Part shown: positions 38,692-52,178 of the stretch, in pieces
How positions within the stretch are numbered: position 1 is the stretch's first letter
How the letters are laid out: every line of letters begins with the position of its first letter
NCBI GenBank assembly: GCA_028023455.1
Contig: JAQFVV010012506.1
Span: 1,852,714-1,916,713 of the forward strand
Reading direction: 5' to 3'
DNA length: 64,000 nucleotides
DNA from: Epiperipatus broadwayi
Lineage: Eukaryota > Onychophora > Udeonychophora > Euonychophora > Peripatidae
Translations under genes and position numbers: made by a program
The notes under the pieces: model-generated
Told to the model about the DNA's origin: nothing
The model's database searches: none
The model's input: only the letters and a program-made list of their open reading frames with translations

Positions 38692-38776
38692 TTCCATGTG
38701 TCATAGCATCGGCTGAAAAGAAACCCATGACAACTGCTTGTAAGGCAGCTGTGCTGACCTCTCGACCACCAACTCT
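38692..38776 (-). repeat. tRNA-derived SINE copy
   Basis: On the minus strand a tRNA-like head (A box GTCGAGAGGTCAGC, anticodon-loop region CTGCCTTACAAGCAG, degenerate B box GGGTTTCTTTTC) ends in GATGCTATGACAC, the tail shared with the copies near 62600 and 63700. GATTTATTT repeats on both sides suggest a target duplication of uncertain length. Confidence 0.65.
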
Positions 38777-38800
38777 TGATTTATTTTGCATGATTTATTT

Positions 38801-39524
38801 TGGTTGCATAATATCAAGAAAAGAATATTTATTTTTTACTTTTTAGACTTTATAATTTCAGAAATTAGAAACAAAGAAAGTTCAGCTACAATTTAATATC
38901 ATTAATATAAAGAGTACTGAATTTTATATAAAATTAAAAAATTCAATCTGTAATTTCTTTGCTAAAATTATTTACAAACTCTAAAAAGGTATAATGACTT
39001 GGGAATATATATATAAAGTTTCAACCAGATTAAAAATTAAGAAGAGGGTGAAAATTGAATTACAAAATGCAAACAGACAAAAACAACAACAACTTTAAAA
39101 TAACTTAAATAAAAACTTATAAAAATATTAATGCAACAAATCAATATATATATTATTAAAATATGTTTTAAGCATTATTTCTATATATATTGTAGCATAC
39201 ACTAAAAATGGTCACTAATGTTGATATGCACATGTATGAGAAAAAAAAAACTTGTATAAAATAAATAAACTAAATTTATTTTAATTAAATTAATAAAGTA
39301 AAAAATTTGAGATAAAATAAAATTTGAAACAGGAAATGACAGATATTTAATTAAGTAAATAAATTATATACAAAAGGAAATAAAAAATAAAATTTAATTA
39401 GTCCTAAGTATTTGATATTTTAATAAAATTTGATTAAGTACAAATTGTAGATAATAGGATTAATGAAAACAAAAATTAATTAAGGAAGTAAAACTAATTA
39501 AATAAAGTAGAAAAATATATATAT
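38801..39524. other. AT-rich spacer
   Basis: A-rich on the plus strand; no gene is seen. Confidence 0.45.
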
Positions 39525-42500
39525 TGTAATGATCACTCAATCTACCCTTGATCACAGAGGATGCCACCAGATCACTGCATATCTGGAAAATTTGTTTACC
39601 ATGATCAAAAGTGGATGGTGATGATGGTTTGCATCGACTAGATTCAGAGAGACAGCAAGAGATCTTAACTATTGTTCAGACAATTGAGAAAGTGAAACAC
39701 AGACAAATATCAGCAAAAATAATTTAAACCAATTTGACAATTTTATTAAATTCAATAAATAAACTAAAGTAAATCTAGCAAACAGCATACAAAAGTTTGA
39801 CCTACATTTTTATAAGCATATTCATTAGAGAGTGCCCTAGCAGAAAGATTTGTTCTCTCACCTACAATTTAAAAGGGAATTAATAGTATCTTCCTGCTGG
39901 TGATTTATAAAAGAACAACAATTCTAGTTTCCTAATTCAGAGATATAAAAAACAATATGGTCTTGTAGGAAATTAACGAACAGTGAAAGATGAGCATTCT
40001 CTAGTATACTGGAACTAAAGATGTCATATTGTCTGCAGGATAGCTCATGATGTACCACATTCAAGACAATTCATGGTTAATTTTACATACAAGACAAGAC
40101 AAACCTGAAGAATGATTACAATCTTATGTAATCTAGAAAAAAAGAAACAAAATCTCTAACTACAGAAAAACTAGAATAACAAAACACAACAAAACATCAG
40201 CCAAAAAATTTGCGGTTTGCAAAAAATGCAAACTAAATGTATTTAAAATTAATTTCATTACAATAAAAGAGAGAAAGGTGAGCAAAATGAAATTATGAAG
40301 GTCTACCAAAGCATTTCCCCGATAAATAAAATTGGAAATGAACTTGGAATCCCAAAACTAGAATTCCAAGACACACTATAAATACAAAGAAAAGCAAGTA
40401 CATATAATTATTATGAGATTAAATAACTGGTAAAACTTTATACAACAGATTTATTTGTAGATTGAATGGAGATTTAAATAGAGATTTATATACCATGAAA
40501 AGAATAAAAAATATTTTACCTTACAGTAAAGCAAAGTCTCCAGAGTTTTTTAAAGAGTGCACAGTTATTTTGAGTTCAACTTTCAGGTGTCATCATTTCT
40601 TCATGGTGACAAATGGAGAGACATATTTTGGGATCCTTTCTCAGACTTTCATGGCATGATAGGAAGAACAGCTTGGAATCAGGAGTCCATCGTTAGGTAA
40701 GTTAACAAAGCATGTTGTAGGTTTGAATACACATAACATTGAATTTAGACATCTTGTGAAAGCAAATGTGCAATAATACTAAGTCCACTTAATGACAAGC
40801 AGCAGAATATAATATTTTTTTAATAGCATTCTGAGAATGTGTACAGCAACTTTTAAAAAAATTAAATGTTCAAAACTGCCAATACTGTATGAATCTCAGC
40901 AGGCTAATATAAATGTGTGATAACGAATGGTGGAATTATTAAAAACTGAATCTATCTCTTTTGAGCGGAATTACCTCATCAAGCCGAGAATAATCTTGTC
41001 CAAAATTTTTTGGGTTATTTAGATCTTCTCTCTATCTCCCACATAATCTTTCTTGTTTTTCAATTATAAGGCTTAGTCCAGAGCAAATCTTTATCTCCTG
41101 CTCAACCTTAATTAATAATTCCAACCAGGGATTATCTTACAAAAAAAATAATACAAAATAAAATCCCCACTTTTTAAATTAAACTAAAAATGGATTGTAA
41201 TTAAAATAACAAAAACAGGAATGCAATTAACTTTACAAAGATTAAAAGTTTTAACTTGGAAGGTTTTTACAATTTGATAAAAAATAAGTGTCAGAAGAAA
41301 CTTATTTTAAACTAACAAATAAAATTTGTTGAAGACAAAATTTAAAATTACAGAATTTTACAATATAGCTGTGTATGTGTGCTATATCCTATAAAACTTT
41401 TAAATAACTTTATAAAAATAAAACAGTATTAATTTTGCAAAGGGACCTTTGAATCGGATATAGCATCCAGTTTAATATAGATAAGATAAGAATTTATAAC
41501 AAATAGATATCAGATTAGGAAAATACCTTTCAAAAATCAGTGACCAAAAAAAAGTATAAGAAGAATTAAAAATCTTTTGTGTCTAGACTAAGTTTGTTTT
41601 ATCTGATGTTGTCTTATTTGTCTTTGGCATCTTCTCTCAAATCAGTAATAAAAACATACTGTCAATGTAAAGGGCAAAAGAAAGCTGAAATACACTGACA
41701 TAGTGCTAATATATTAGCCAGAAATAATATTAATATTTTGTAAAAATAGAAAATATATTCTCTTATCTAGATATCTTCACCATAGCTGCCTGAAATTCTG
41801 GGTGTATACATTTTGATCTTAGCCATTATATAGCTACTAATCATAAAGAGAATGTCCTTAAATCAGCATTTAAAGTAAGTCCACTTTTGAAGAATATTTA
41901 TTATTATCTGAGATAACCATCTATCAAAGTCTTATCTGCTAAAATAAAATGATAAAATAAAAAAATATATATGCACATGTAAAACAAAAAACAAGAAAGT
42001 AATGTTGAATCTCTAATCAGATGATATTAAAACTGTATTTTAAAAAAAATCAATCCAGCTTTAACCATAAAATCACCCAATGACTTTAATTACCAAAATA
42101 CACCAAGAGCTAAATAATGCCAGAGAAACTACAAGAACTTATTCAGATCATCATAATTAGACTTTTTTCAACATCTGTGTAAATGAAATTACCCAAGAAA
42201 CAGCAGAATAAATGATCCCATAAAAGTTAAATCCATGTGTAGTCAATTCTTCACTTACATTAACTCGAAATAAAGATCAGAAAGGTATGTAAATGTGTCA
42301 CAAATATAGCTTATAAATAGGTAAAGCTTTATTATAGCTTTTTTTTATTAATAGCCTAAAGTAAATAACTAAAATACAAAAGCTCTTAGAATCAACTAAA
42401 ATAAAACATTTTATAAATATATTTCTGTAATTAATATTTTTTCTCTTATATATTTCATGAGTATTTACATCAATTAATGTTTTCTTAGTATATTTCTGTA

Positions 42501-43374
42501 ATTGTTGTCTTATATACTTTATGAGTAAATAATCAATCAAAATAAGATTGAAATAAAGAACTATTAATAATTGTTTATTTCAAACTTATTTGGATTGATT
42601 ATATATTTGTGACAACATTATGAACAAATAAGTGTATTAAATATTTAACCATTATAGTAAGTACTTCATGAGTGCATATCAATTAATACGTTCTCATGTT
42701 TTTATTCTAATGTTGTTTTTTAAATTATCAAAGTGTTTTTTTGTTTATAATATTAATATTATTTTTGCTAATTTTTTTCTTTATTATATTATAGACTAAA
42801 CTTTTGTATTATGTAAATATTCAAGACGAATCTATAGTTAAATAAATGTGGTTTACTAATAAGTCCTTTTTTCATCAAGTTTTTGCATCAGCCTTTATTT
42901 GATTGCAAGAAAGCGATAGATATTAGTTTTTATTATTATTATTTTGACTAAATATAAACAATGATTCCTGTTTGCTGTACTAAGTTTATTATCCTGGGAA
43001 GCATTGTCATGTTTGCTTGAGTCAGTTGTGGAATAAAAGAAGGGTTTAATGCCAAAGAACAAGGGGGGGTGGTGGACCTGAACTATAAATGTTACTTGTT
43101 ATAGAGATGATGCCCTAATATGCAGTGTTACAGATACATTATAAATAAATAATATCTGTAGTGACATGGGTAGACCCTCACTTTGATTGAATGTGTTTAT
43201 AAGAATGATAGTCAGGAAATATAGCTGAATACCAAGTCTGACCATTATCGTAACACATTCACTGTAAGTATACTGAGTACTGAGTGATTGTTCGTAGCAC
43301 TCATTAACCTTAGTGTGTAAATCCTTGCATATTCTAGCAAAGGAATGCAAAAATTAGTTAAAACAATTGTTACA
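39525..43374. mobile_element. Possible solo LTR or other insertion in an AT run
   Basis: The segment starts TGTAATGATC and ends GTTACA, so TGTAA and TTACA form short inverted ends of the LTR type. ATATAT lies on both outer sides. The left part is slightly richer in GC. No polymerase, Gag or internal repeat was found, and ATATAT is too common here to prove a target duplication. The 65-codon frame at 40462 and the 80-codon minus frame near 42298-42540 are not supported as genes. Confidence 0.2.
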
Positions 43375-43615
43375 ATATATATATATATTAGAAAATTTCA
43401 AAAAACAAAAGACATTTATTTGTCTTAATTAAGTACCTACACAACTTAATTTTTATATCTACAGTCTATTTATATATAATAGAAAAAATAAACTTTGAGT
43501 AATTCTCAAGATAATTATTTATTGCAATATTGCATTTTTGTATACAACTCCTTTTTAAGAAAATAAAATTCAATAATATTATATCACTTATGCAAAAAAA
43601 TATTATATTTGTCAA

Positions 43616-43700
43616 ACGTTGGTGGCCTAGTGGTTAGCATAGTGGCCTTCCAAGCAGCTGGCCCGGGTTCGCTTCCCAGTCAACGCATTTGACATATGAA
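43616..43700 (+). repeat. tRNA-Gly(UCC)-like SINE head
   Basis: The 72 bases 43616-43687 align along their length with animal tRNA-Gly(UCC): acceptor CGTTGG/TCAACG, A box GGCCTAGTGGTTAGC, anticodon loop CTTCCAA, B box GGGTTCGCTTCCC. The first acceptor pair is A-C, and the following TTTGACATATGA resembles the tail of the other SINEs here, so a SINE is more likely than a working tRNA gene. TGTCAAA just before and TTTGACA just after form a further 7-bp stem. Confidence 0.65.
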
Positions 43701-43869
43701 CATATATATATATTAGCGAAAAAAAATACACAGATAAGAATTTGTGTATTCGAAATGCTCACATTCCAAATACCAACAAACAAAATAATATATAATAAGA
43801 ATAGCGAACAGTCTGCTACCCTCACAACACAAATATATATATATATAATTCCCTATGGTTAACTTCTCC
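43701..43869. other. AT-rich spacer after SINE head
   Basis: Contains AATTCCCTATGGTTAAC (43849-43865), similar to AATTCCTATGGGTTAAT at 63784, which also lies 3' of a SINE head. It may therefore be part of the SINE body. Confidence 0.4.
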
Positions 43870-44330
43870 CGATGAGGTGTTGCTACACACATAACATACT
43901 ATACACATGTATAGTTTATTTCCTCCGACAAACTTTAAGACTGGCTGCTTTCAAGACGGATTCCATTGGCCTCGGTTTCCCAAATACTTTGGCCCCAGTC
44001 CAGTTCAGCTGCATGCGAACACATCTGTCTTTATCGGAGAGCACTGCGACCGTCACTATGAGCTTCTTTTAGCAGCAATCACTTCCATCTCTCTGCAACA
44101 GTTCTCTTGGTTACTGCACTTGAAATCCGCTGGAAAATCAACTCTTCACAATTAGCTGCTATCCAGACAGTTTCCTCCAGCCCCAGTTTCCCAAACTATT
44201 TGGGCCTATTCAGCTGCTGCCCATGAACACATTTTCACTGAGAGCGCTGCAGATTAACTGAAGCTACTGTCACTTACATCTCTCTGTGAAATGAATTGAA
44301 AAATGAGCGATGCACCTTGTTGCTTACTCT
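43870..44330. repeat. GC-richer segment with two diverged tandem units
   Basis: Visibly richer in GC than all surrounding DNA. It contains two related units, about 43945-44115 and 44157-44290. Both have CAAGACGG- or CCAGACAG-type starts, GTTTCCCAAA, TTCAGCTGC, GAACACAT, GAGAGC.CTGC and CATCTCTCTG in the same order. Open frames of 66-82 codons cross the first unit but break in the second. Function is unknown; an exon, a regulatory region or a transposon body are all possible. Confidence 0.45.
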
Positions 44331-45682
44331 ATTTATAGTTTTTAATTACTTACATAATTTATTACTTCCTTCATATACGGTAATGTATTTAGGTCTATAA
44401 CTAATTAATTGGTGCCTTAGAAATTACTTTCCATATAAGATAATCAGCAAATATTTCTTGGAATTTATCGATCGCAATTGATGTAAATTATTTAATTAAA
44501 TTTGCCGCTTATCAGTTCGCGATTTAAATATATTTCTCTAATGTTTTCTACTTTTCTGGAGTGCGCCAATTTATACTAAAACAAAAATATACATTAACGT
44601 ATCAGCACAATAATGCATGATTCTCAAAATCCTCACTAATAAAAACAGAAGCAGAAAATGATCTTGACTAGGAATTAAATTGCACTGTTTTCTGACAAAT
44701 ACCGATAACTCTAACGATAGCAGTCGAATTCAGAGAGCTTTAAATAGCTAACATATATTTAAAAAATTAAAAAAAAACAACTAGAATGGCTAAAATGTTA
44801 TAAAATAATGCTTTTATTTTATTTATGTAAATTATAAATAGCAGCACATATATATATCCATTCTCACTTTCCAATTTATGTTACATCTATGACCTGTAAT
44901 AATCGAAAGTCGGATACGCACATACTGTTTAAAAAATATAAAAAAATAAAAAAGCGGATTTTATGGAAGCTTTTCTCTATAGTGTCTTCTTATATTTGTG
45001 ATTTATTTATTTTTGTAATATTTGTCATATTCATATAGGTAAAATAGCTGCAATGTATTCACTACAATGCAAACATTACCAAGAAACTATCCATGGAGAA
45101 ACAATAAAAAAATACGCGCACATACACTACTCATTACCAGTCATTTATGAAGATTTTAGCATTTTTCTATCCAAATTTTATTCTCTAGCTAAAAAATTAA
45201 ATTATTAAAAAATAATTAAATAATAATTTAAATTAGCTAAGAATCTGCTTAAACCTACCAGAAAAAAATTTCAAGCTACACCTGAAAGTGCTAATCATTA
45301 AACGATAATGATTTTCTATATATATTGCAATGAAATATAATTGATAAGTACAGGAAATAAAGACATTAGTATAACTTGCCAATGTAAGATGCATATTGCA
45401 ATAAATTAAAGTATAATTCAATAATTAATTACCCATTATAACAATAAAATGAAAACAACGCTAATAAAAATGAAAATAAAAACAATGCTAACGGAGTAAT
45501 ACTATCTCATAAATAATAATATGCCCTTATAGAATAAACCAATTGTAATGGGATAAAATACTTAACAGCGGTAAAAGAATTTCCAAACTTTCATATTTAT
45601 ATGCATTAACTATTCTTAATAATATATATAAAATTTTATCTTTTAAAACCTTATAAATTTACAACATCAAATTGTAATATAA
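44331..45682. other. AT-rich spacer
   Basis: No gene or shared repeat is seen. Confidence 0.45.
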
Positions 45683-45770
45683 GGGATTCGAACTCAGACT
45701 TTCACTCAACTCTCCATGCCATCTCATATTGCTGACCCACCTGATCATACACATGTTGGAAAAGATAAAT

Positions 45771-45825
45771 AATCACCAATATCTGTATTTCATGCTAAAC
45801 CAGCAATCATCAGTTGGTCCAGATT
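45771..45825 (-). ncRNA. Type I hammerhead ribozyme, family C, core intact
   Basis: On the minus strand: AATC, loop TGGA, CCAA, core CTGATGA, stem II TGCTG/TAGCA with loop GTT, core GAAA, a short AT-type stem III (TACAG), triplet ATA, then TTGG and GATT. CCAA pairs with TTGG and AATC with GATT. In another copy (54950-55015) the outer pair set is GATC/GATC, so one A-U pair is replaced by G-C, a compensatory change. Stem III is short and the triplet ATA is allowed but not the commonest. Confidence 0.72.
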
Positions 45826-46077
45826 ACTCGCATATGTATGTAAGTGGATTATTCTCCAGTACAACATGAAGGTTCAGAATGACTAAACAGTCAACATGGG
45901 TAGGATGATAACCTTGGCACTAATGTGGTCTTTGAACATTCCAGCATCAGATTTTCAATGAAATGGATGGCTGAAGAGTTGTAGGTTGGAGTAGTTTGAA
46001 GCCTATTCATTAAAGTATGAAGATTGGCTATCTTAATATAAAGCTGAGCACTGATTGTATATATGTGTGAGGATAGT

Positions 46078-46132
46078 AATCTGGACCAACTGATGATTCC
46101 TGGTTTAGCATGAAATACATTTATTGGTGATT
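46078..46132 (+). ncRNA. Hammerhead ribozyme, family C, weakened stem II
   Basis: CTGATGA and GAAA are intact, CCAA/TTGG and AATC/GATT pair, and the triplet is TTA. Stem II (TTCCTG against TAGCAT) has mismatches, so activity is doubtful. Confidence 0.6.
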
Positions 46133-46236
46133 ATTTATCTTTTCAACATGTGTATGACCAGGTGGGTCAGCAATATGAGATGGCATGGAGAATTGAGGCT
46201 TGTGTGAAAGTCTGAGTTTGAATCCCTTATATTACA

Positions 46237-48485
46237 TTATATATGTGCAGGTGTGTGTAAGCCTGTACAGTATTAACATCAAATTGTAATGGAATAAAAT
46301 GTCTACAATACAAAACTATAATAAAATACAATACATAAGATCAATTTATCTGACATATCTCATTTATGTCAATATAATCTTACAATTTACAATATCCATT
46401 CATGATGGCATAAAATAAATGTAGGATTCTTATTTGACATTTATGCAAATACGATTAACATATCATAACAAATTATCTTTCAAACTAATAAAGCCAAGTT
46501 ATTAAACTCTGAATTATAATTACCCTAATATGTACAGTATTACTAATACTCTGTTATAATCAAATGACAATATTAAAAGCTTAATATTTAAATTAAGTAT
46601 ATAATCTGCACTGATGAGCTTTAAGTCAAAATAAATTAAATCACTCTATTTAATGAAATTCAAATACCAATTTCAATGTATGCCATTACTAATTTTATAA
46701 TGTCATAAGATTATCATCTTTCCAACTAAATAATAAGTTATTATACCATACATCCAATAAATAATAGTTTAAAAGAAATTGTAATCCCTTTGTTTACCAT
46801 AATTAATATACTTATGCTTTTTAAACTATCGAATATAAATTTTTATCTAAAAATAATTATTGCACATAACTGTTAAAATAATTGTGATGGTAATTATTAA
46901 ACATCTATCAATACTAAATTAATTAATCTATTATTATATAAAAATGTAGACTTGGTTTAAATGATAATATACTGGATTTACTATAAAGAAAATAATATGT
47001 AATAATACATACACTTACCAATCCAATCATTTAAGTGCAGAAATATTTTATGATTCTTTATTATAAACTATATGGTGTAAGTCAATACATGACCACTACC
47101 TATAAAAATTTTATTAGCCAATAGGATTGCATTATTAATTGAATGACAACTAAAGCATGTTTATTTGTTTAAATGAATTTAAAAATTATTAACAATAAGT
47201 ATATATAAAAAAAGACAAATAGACAATAAACACTCTAGTCAAATATCACGAAAGATATTTTCTGCATAAATTAAGATTAATCAGATAGATGTTTATACAT
47301 AAAAAATCCACTTATATAATATTTAATATATGATATATAAAATTTATATAAAATGAAAATGTTACAGCACACATACACTATTTAAAACAAAGTTGACACT
47401 TTTATAATTTTATAATCTTCATAATAAAGTAATTAATTAAGATAAAATATAATAATTATAGTTTGTTTGTTTGTTCATCTTATTTTCAAAATAAATATTA
47501 ATGAATAATTGTTACAATACAATTCTTTAGATTTTCAATAATTATACATGTATATCCAAAAGTAATTTGTAATCCATGAATAAATGTATAATATTTCAAA
47601 ATCGAAGTTTTAACTATTAAAATTTAAATGTCTAAATTTAACTTTCTTTTATTTCACATATATAAAACAATCAATTAATTAACCTAGGATATAGTAATCA
47701 ATTATATTTATAAATATAAAAATAAATGCACAAATAAAACACATATTAACATACAAGATGGCACTTCAAAGTAACTCATTAGTTCCAATGTCTATTCCAT
47801 GAGCTGTAATTTAATAATATTTATTAATCCAAACAAAGTAAAGGTATCATAAACAGTTTTCCAAAACAATGCATATTTATTAAATTCCAATATTTTCAAA
47901 GTATTACATTTTTATTCTTCATTTAGCAAATATTTAATATCATAATGGTTTCATAAATAAACAGACTCTGGACTCCATTTATGACAATAGAATGTGAAAG
48001 TAAACTGGTTTAAATCGTATGTCAAAGTACTCCATCAGTGTTATAAAATTATATCTGCATATGGGAATAATTCTTATATATAGCAGTATGTTGTTAGCTT
48101 ATTATTAAAATATTTTATTCACATGTTATAATCATTTTCAGTAGGAAAATATCAAGCCAAATTTGAATGCTATAAATGACTTTTTCCTTTTAACAAGTTT
48201 TGGATAATCCTGTCCACATTATTGGAAAAATATAATCCTTTCTACTTCATCATTTTTGTGGTTATCAAGCAAATACTTTCAAAATAAATAAATAAAAATT
48301 ATATAAAAGAACTTAGATTTGCTTCTATGAAAATCAGAATGTCAGAGAGTGAATTCTAATCATTCAGTTTTATTTATAACCTCTTATTTAATTGATGTCA
48401 TTTCCCATCATAAAAAAACTAAAGTTACACTCTTCATTCACTTTAATATCAAAATCACCCTGCATTCCATGCTTAGAGCCTCTTT
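46237..48485. other. AT-rich spacer
   Basis: No gene is seen. Confidence 0.45.
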
Positions 48486-48540
48486 ACAACAACAACAATA
48501 ACAACAACAACAACAACAATAATAATAATAATAATAATAA
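48486..48540. repeat. (CAA)n(TAA)n trinucleotide run
   Basis: A CAA run passes into a TAA run. The poly-Asn reading is an artefact. Confidence 0.9.
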
Positions 48541-51416
48541 TTTTATAATTATTACATATAAAAATAATACTTACACTTTAAAACACAAATGATACTCGTT
48601 TAACTAAACACAAATTACAACAATTTTCACTACATTCTCACAATATTGCATTGGAAATATATATTTAAGATATATCATTCCAATAAAATATTACATATAT
48701 CATATAAACATAGCAGACACATCTAAGACATTAACTATTCATGTGTATTATATGTAATCTACTGCTTATGAATTTAATAAATAAAATACATAGAATAGAA
48801 GAATAATAATATTTTTTCAAAGTTATAAATTATATTATTTACATTTATATTTTAAATGAGTAGAATTAATTTATAAATTTATGTTGCAATAATAACACAT
48901 TTCTTGCTCTAATATATTGTTGTCATAGCAACCTATTTTAATGCTCTTATGCTAATACATTATTTATTAAAACTAATCAAAAATAATTTTAAAAAAAATT
49001 TATACTTGACATTTCCCCACATACTAACACCAAATTTCAGTTGCCACAATGTAGAATTATTTATTTAACAATATATAATTAAAGGGGATTTAAACACAAA
49101 CTTTCAAGCTTTTTTCAGATATTCACTCCATTCAAATCTCCTCTAATTATATCTAAAGTTCACTATATATATATATTATACTACTTATATTCAGTATATA
49201 ATTAATAATTTTATTAAAAATGAACCTTTTTTTGACTAATAATGAAATGTGTGTACACTTCTATAAGCAGAAAATTCAAATGAAAATAACTTTAATTCAA
49301 CAACTGATAAAAATACAAAACAATCATAGTTATTTGTTAATTATAATTATTATAGATCTGTTCTAATAATTTCAAATTAACACATAAATCTAAAAATATG
49401 ATAATCATATTATTTCATCCTAAAGCATTCCTTTATATGATAATGTTGATTACTTTGGGTAAATGAGAAGAAATAATCTTTTAATTATCTTTTGAATAGT
49501 GATATAAAAATTTATATAACTTCTTATCTAAATAATTTATCTAGATTTGGGAAAAAAAGATTGCAGGCCTTGGGAAAGTTTCATTTTTGAAAGTAATATG
49601 TTTGCTTTAAAGTAATAGAATTTTTTAAGCCTACATAGATGGACAAAAGTTTTTTTTTTTCTGTTCTTAATGATGCTTTTATTGTAAAAAAACAACAACT
49701 TGTATATAAGAAACTGCAATAATTATCATGGAATAATGGATTAAACTTCTTTCCATTTTTGTTTATCATGGAATGTATTTTCAAAGAATTTTAAAAATTA
49801 TTTTAACTCTCAACTATAGATAATTACTTACCAAAAGCAGATAGATTTAGAGAATCAAGATCTATAAATATGATTTTAGTTGTCAGAAAAGTGCAAAAAA
49901 AAGTATTGTGAAAAAATATGTGATTTATATTTTGTTTTCATTGACATGATTAAAAAATTTGATTCAATTAAAAAAGTTTGTCATCAAAAAACTGCTATAC
50001 TCTGTAAGAAAGGAAATATTAATAATAGGCACTGAAAAAAGTATGTTAAAGACTATTAAACAAAATCAGATCATCACTGATGATAATGAAAGTCATCATT
50101 TGCTTCTAAGTTCATTTTTATTTATTTATTTTATCCAAATGTTCTATAAAGAACTTAAAGATATACAATGTAACTTCTATTAAGCAACCAAGATTTATAA
50201 ATCATCATCTTATCAATACTGCATGGTTAAATTGGCCTAAAAAAGCTGAAACAAGACATCAGTTTTTTTTAAAGATATAATCCCATTGTCCCCCCTTTAT
50301 TCCTATTGTTGAGACTGTTATTACTATTTGATTAGTTATATAGTAAATGAAAATGATGGGCTTCTCATTATTCAATGTAAGAAAAATACTAATGAGTTTA
50401 AGATCAATAAAATACCATAATAGTCTTTTTCAGAAGCATGATAGTTCTAAATTGAAATAGTTAAATGGGATTTGTTGAAGAAAAGAATGAGATGTGTAAG
50501 TGAGAATGATGAATCTTTATATTGACAATTTTGACAGACAAAAATAAATTATGGCTCTCATATCTTGGTAACTATAAAATCATCAAGCAAGGCAGTATTC
50601 AATTATATCTATCTATAAATGTATATCATTTTGAAGCGATTAAATATAGCACAAATTATAGAAATAGAATATGTAGTACTAAATAGGATATTGCTGATCT
50701 TGAAGTCAAAAAGAGGATGAGAAGGTAATCAGTTTGAAAACTATACATATACTTTGTTATATAAAGATACAACATTGGAAGCACAAGTGGAGTAGAACTT
50801 ATTATAAATAAAAAATGGAAATAATCATAATGGAATACAAAACTACAAAACAAGTTTTCATTGTAAGTACAAGAAAAGGATTTTTATATACATACACAGA
50901 ATGCTTTTGATCAGATCAAACAATATTTTAGAATTAATTATGGGAAGTTTTTAATTCTAGAAGTTTAGAAAATGATTGAAAAGTCGAAGTGTTGTGGGTA
51001 ACTTTTGACATAGTGATAAAAATGAAAAAGGACACACACTTGTGAAATTTACAGAAAAAAAAATTGCTTATATATATATATATGTAAATTCCAAAGCAAA
51101 AATGAATTTGGGACATGGATCATACTTCAAGGCAGTAATGTCTTAAGTAGAATCAATCCAAGAAGTAATCATGATTAAGGATCAATGAAATATATGTTAT
51201 ATGTAATATAAATTATATGTTGATTTTTTTTTTTGAGATAATCCTTGTCATCTTTTTTCATTCATAATATATTTTTCACTTTCTTATTTATCTTTTCAAA
51301 TTGGTGCTTTTAATTCTTTATTTTTTCAAATATAAATATACTATAATCAGTATATCTAAAATTATTGATATTTCCTTGATATTAATATTTACCTTTGTAT
51401 AATATTTTTTTATAAT
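48541..51416. other. AT-rich spacer
   Basis: Short AT-rich frames only (49537-49784, 49959, 50656-50853). None has a recognisable pattern. Confidence 0.45.
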
Positions 51417-51664
51417 AATATTAATATTAAACCACTAATCATCACATAATCACCATTTCCTATACTTGCTCATAATAATATTTTCTTTATAATAATATTA
51501 ACATTAAACCACAAAACATCACATGAACACCATTTCCTATGCTTGTTCACAACTGTTATTAAAACAGGCAAAACTCACCATACAGTAGTGCCACTCAGTA
51601 CAAACCAGAGTAACCAATGGATGCCAAAAGGCTTGTGCATCAAATCCCTATCTAGTGCCTACTC

Positions 51665-51723
51665 ATCCAATATCCTCAGACCAGTTTCTGGCTTGTGGCC
51701 TTTATTAGTGAGGAGCCTTGGAT
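51665..51723 (-). ncRNA. Hammerhead relic, family A
   Basis: Stem I (TCCTCA with TGAGGA), stem II GGC/GCC and GAAACTGGTC are recognisable, but the core CTGACGA has become CTAATAA, so it is inactive. A stem I U-G pair is here U-A, so pairing is kept. Confidence 0.65.
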
Positions 51724-52119
51724 CTGAGAGTACTGCACCTAGATCTTAGAATCTCATGCAACCCTTCAAAAGTCACCTTTTATCTCTACTTAACTACAAA
51801 ACCATGAGAATAAAATTGAAAACACAATATTTTCAATCTAAGCTCATTACCTCAAATAGTCATATAGGTCTGAACTCAGTTCAGTACCCATACATTTTGG
51901 TGTCTTTGGTTCTTTAATAACCCTAGCCACCACTATCCTATTAGGCCGGATTTGTATTAAACCACCAAACATCACATGACTACATAAGCTAATGAGCTTA
52001 GATTGAAAATATTATTGTGCTTACCAATTTTATTCTCATGATTTTGTAGTTAAGTAAAAATAAAAGGTGGCTGCTGAAGGGTTGCATTAGATTCTAAGAT
52101 TTAGGTGCAGTGCTCTCAG

Positions 52120-52178
52120 ATCCAAGGCTCCTCACTGACAAAGACTACAAGCCAGAAACTAGTCTGGGGATATTGGAT
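52120..52178 (+). ncRNA. Hammerhead ribozyme, family A, G8 mutated
   Basis: Stem I is complete and GAAACTAGTC intact; the core is CTGACAA (G8 to A) and stem II is weakened (GACTACAAGCC). Probably inactive. Confidence 0.72.

Larger units (their letters stand above)
45683..46236. mobile_element. Hammerhead family C inverted pair
   Basis: The left arm (45683-45850) and right arm (about 46058-46236) are inverted copies. The outer ends read GGGATTCGAACTCAGAC and its complement, similar to a tRNA B box. Each arm carries a hammerhead motif, on the minus strand at left and on the plus strand at right. The central part matches the body of the family C units at 54370-56390. The layout is the same as family A composites. 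No target duplication was found with confidence. Confidence 0.7.

Noticed and set aside
43616-43687. Functional tRNA-Gly gene
   Set aside because: The first acceptor pair is mismatched, the T stem is imperfect, and the downstream tail is shared with SINEs.
48392-48592. Frame with a poly-Asn run
   Set aside because: It is a reading of the CAA/TAA repeat.
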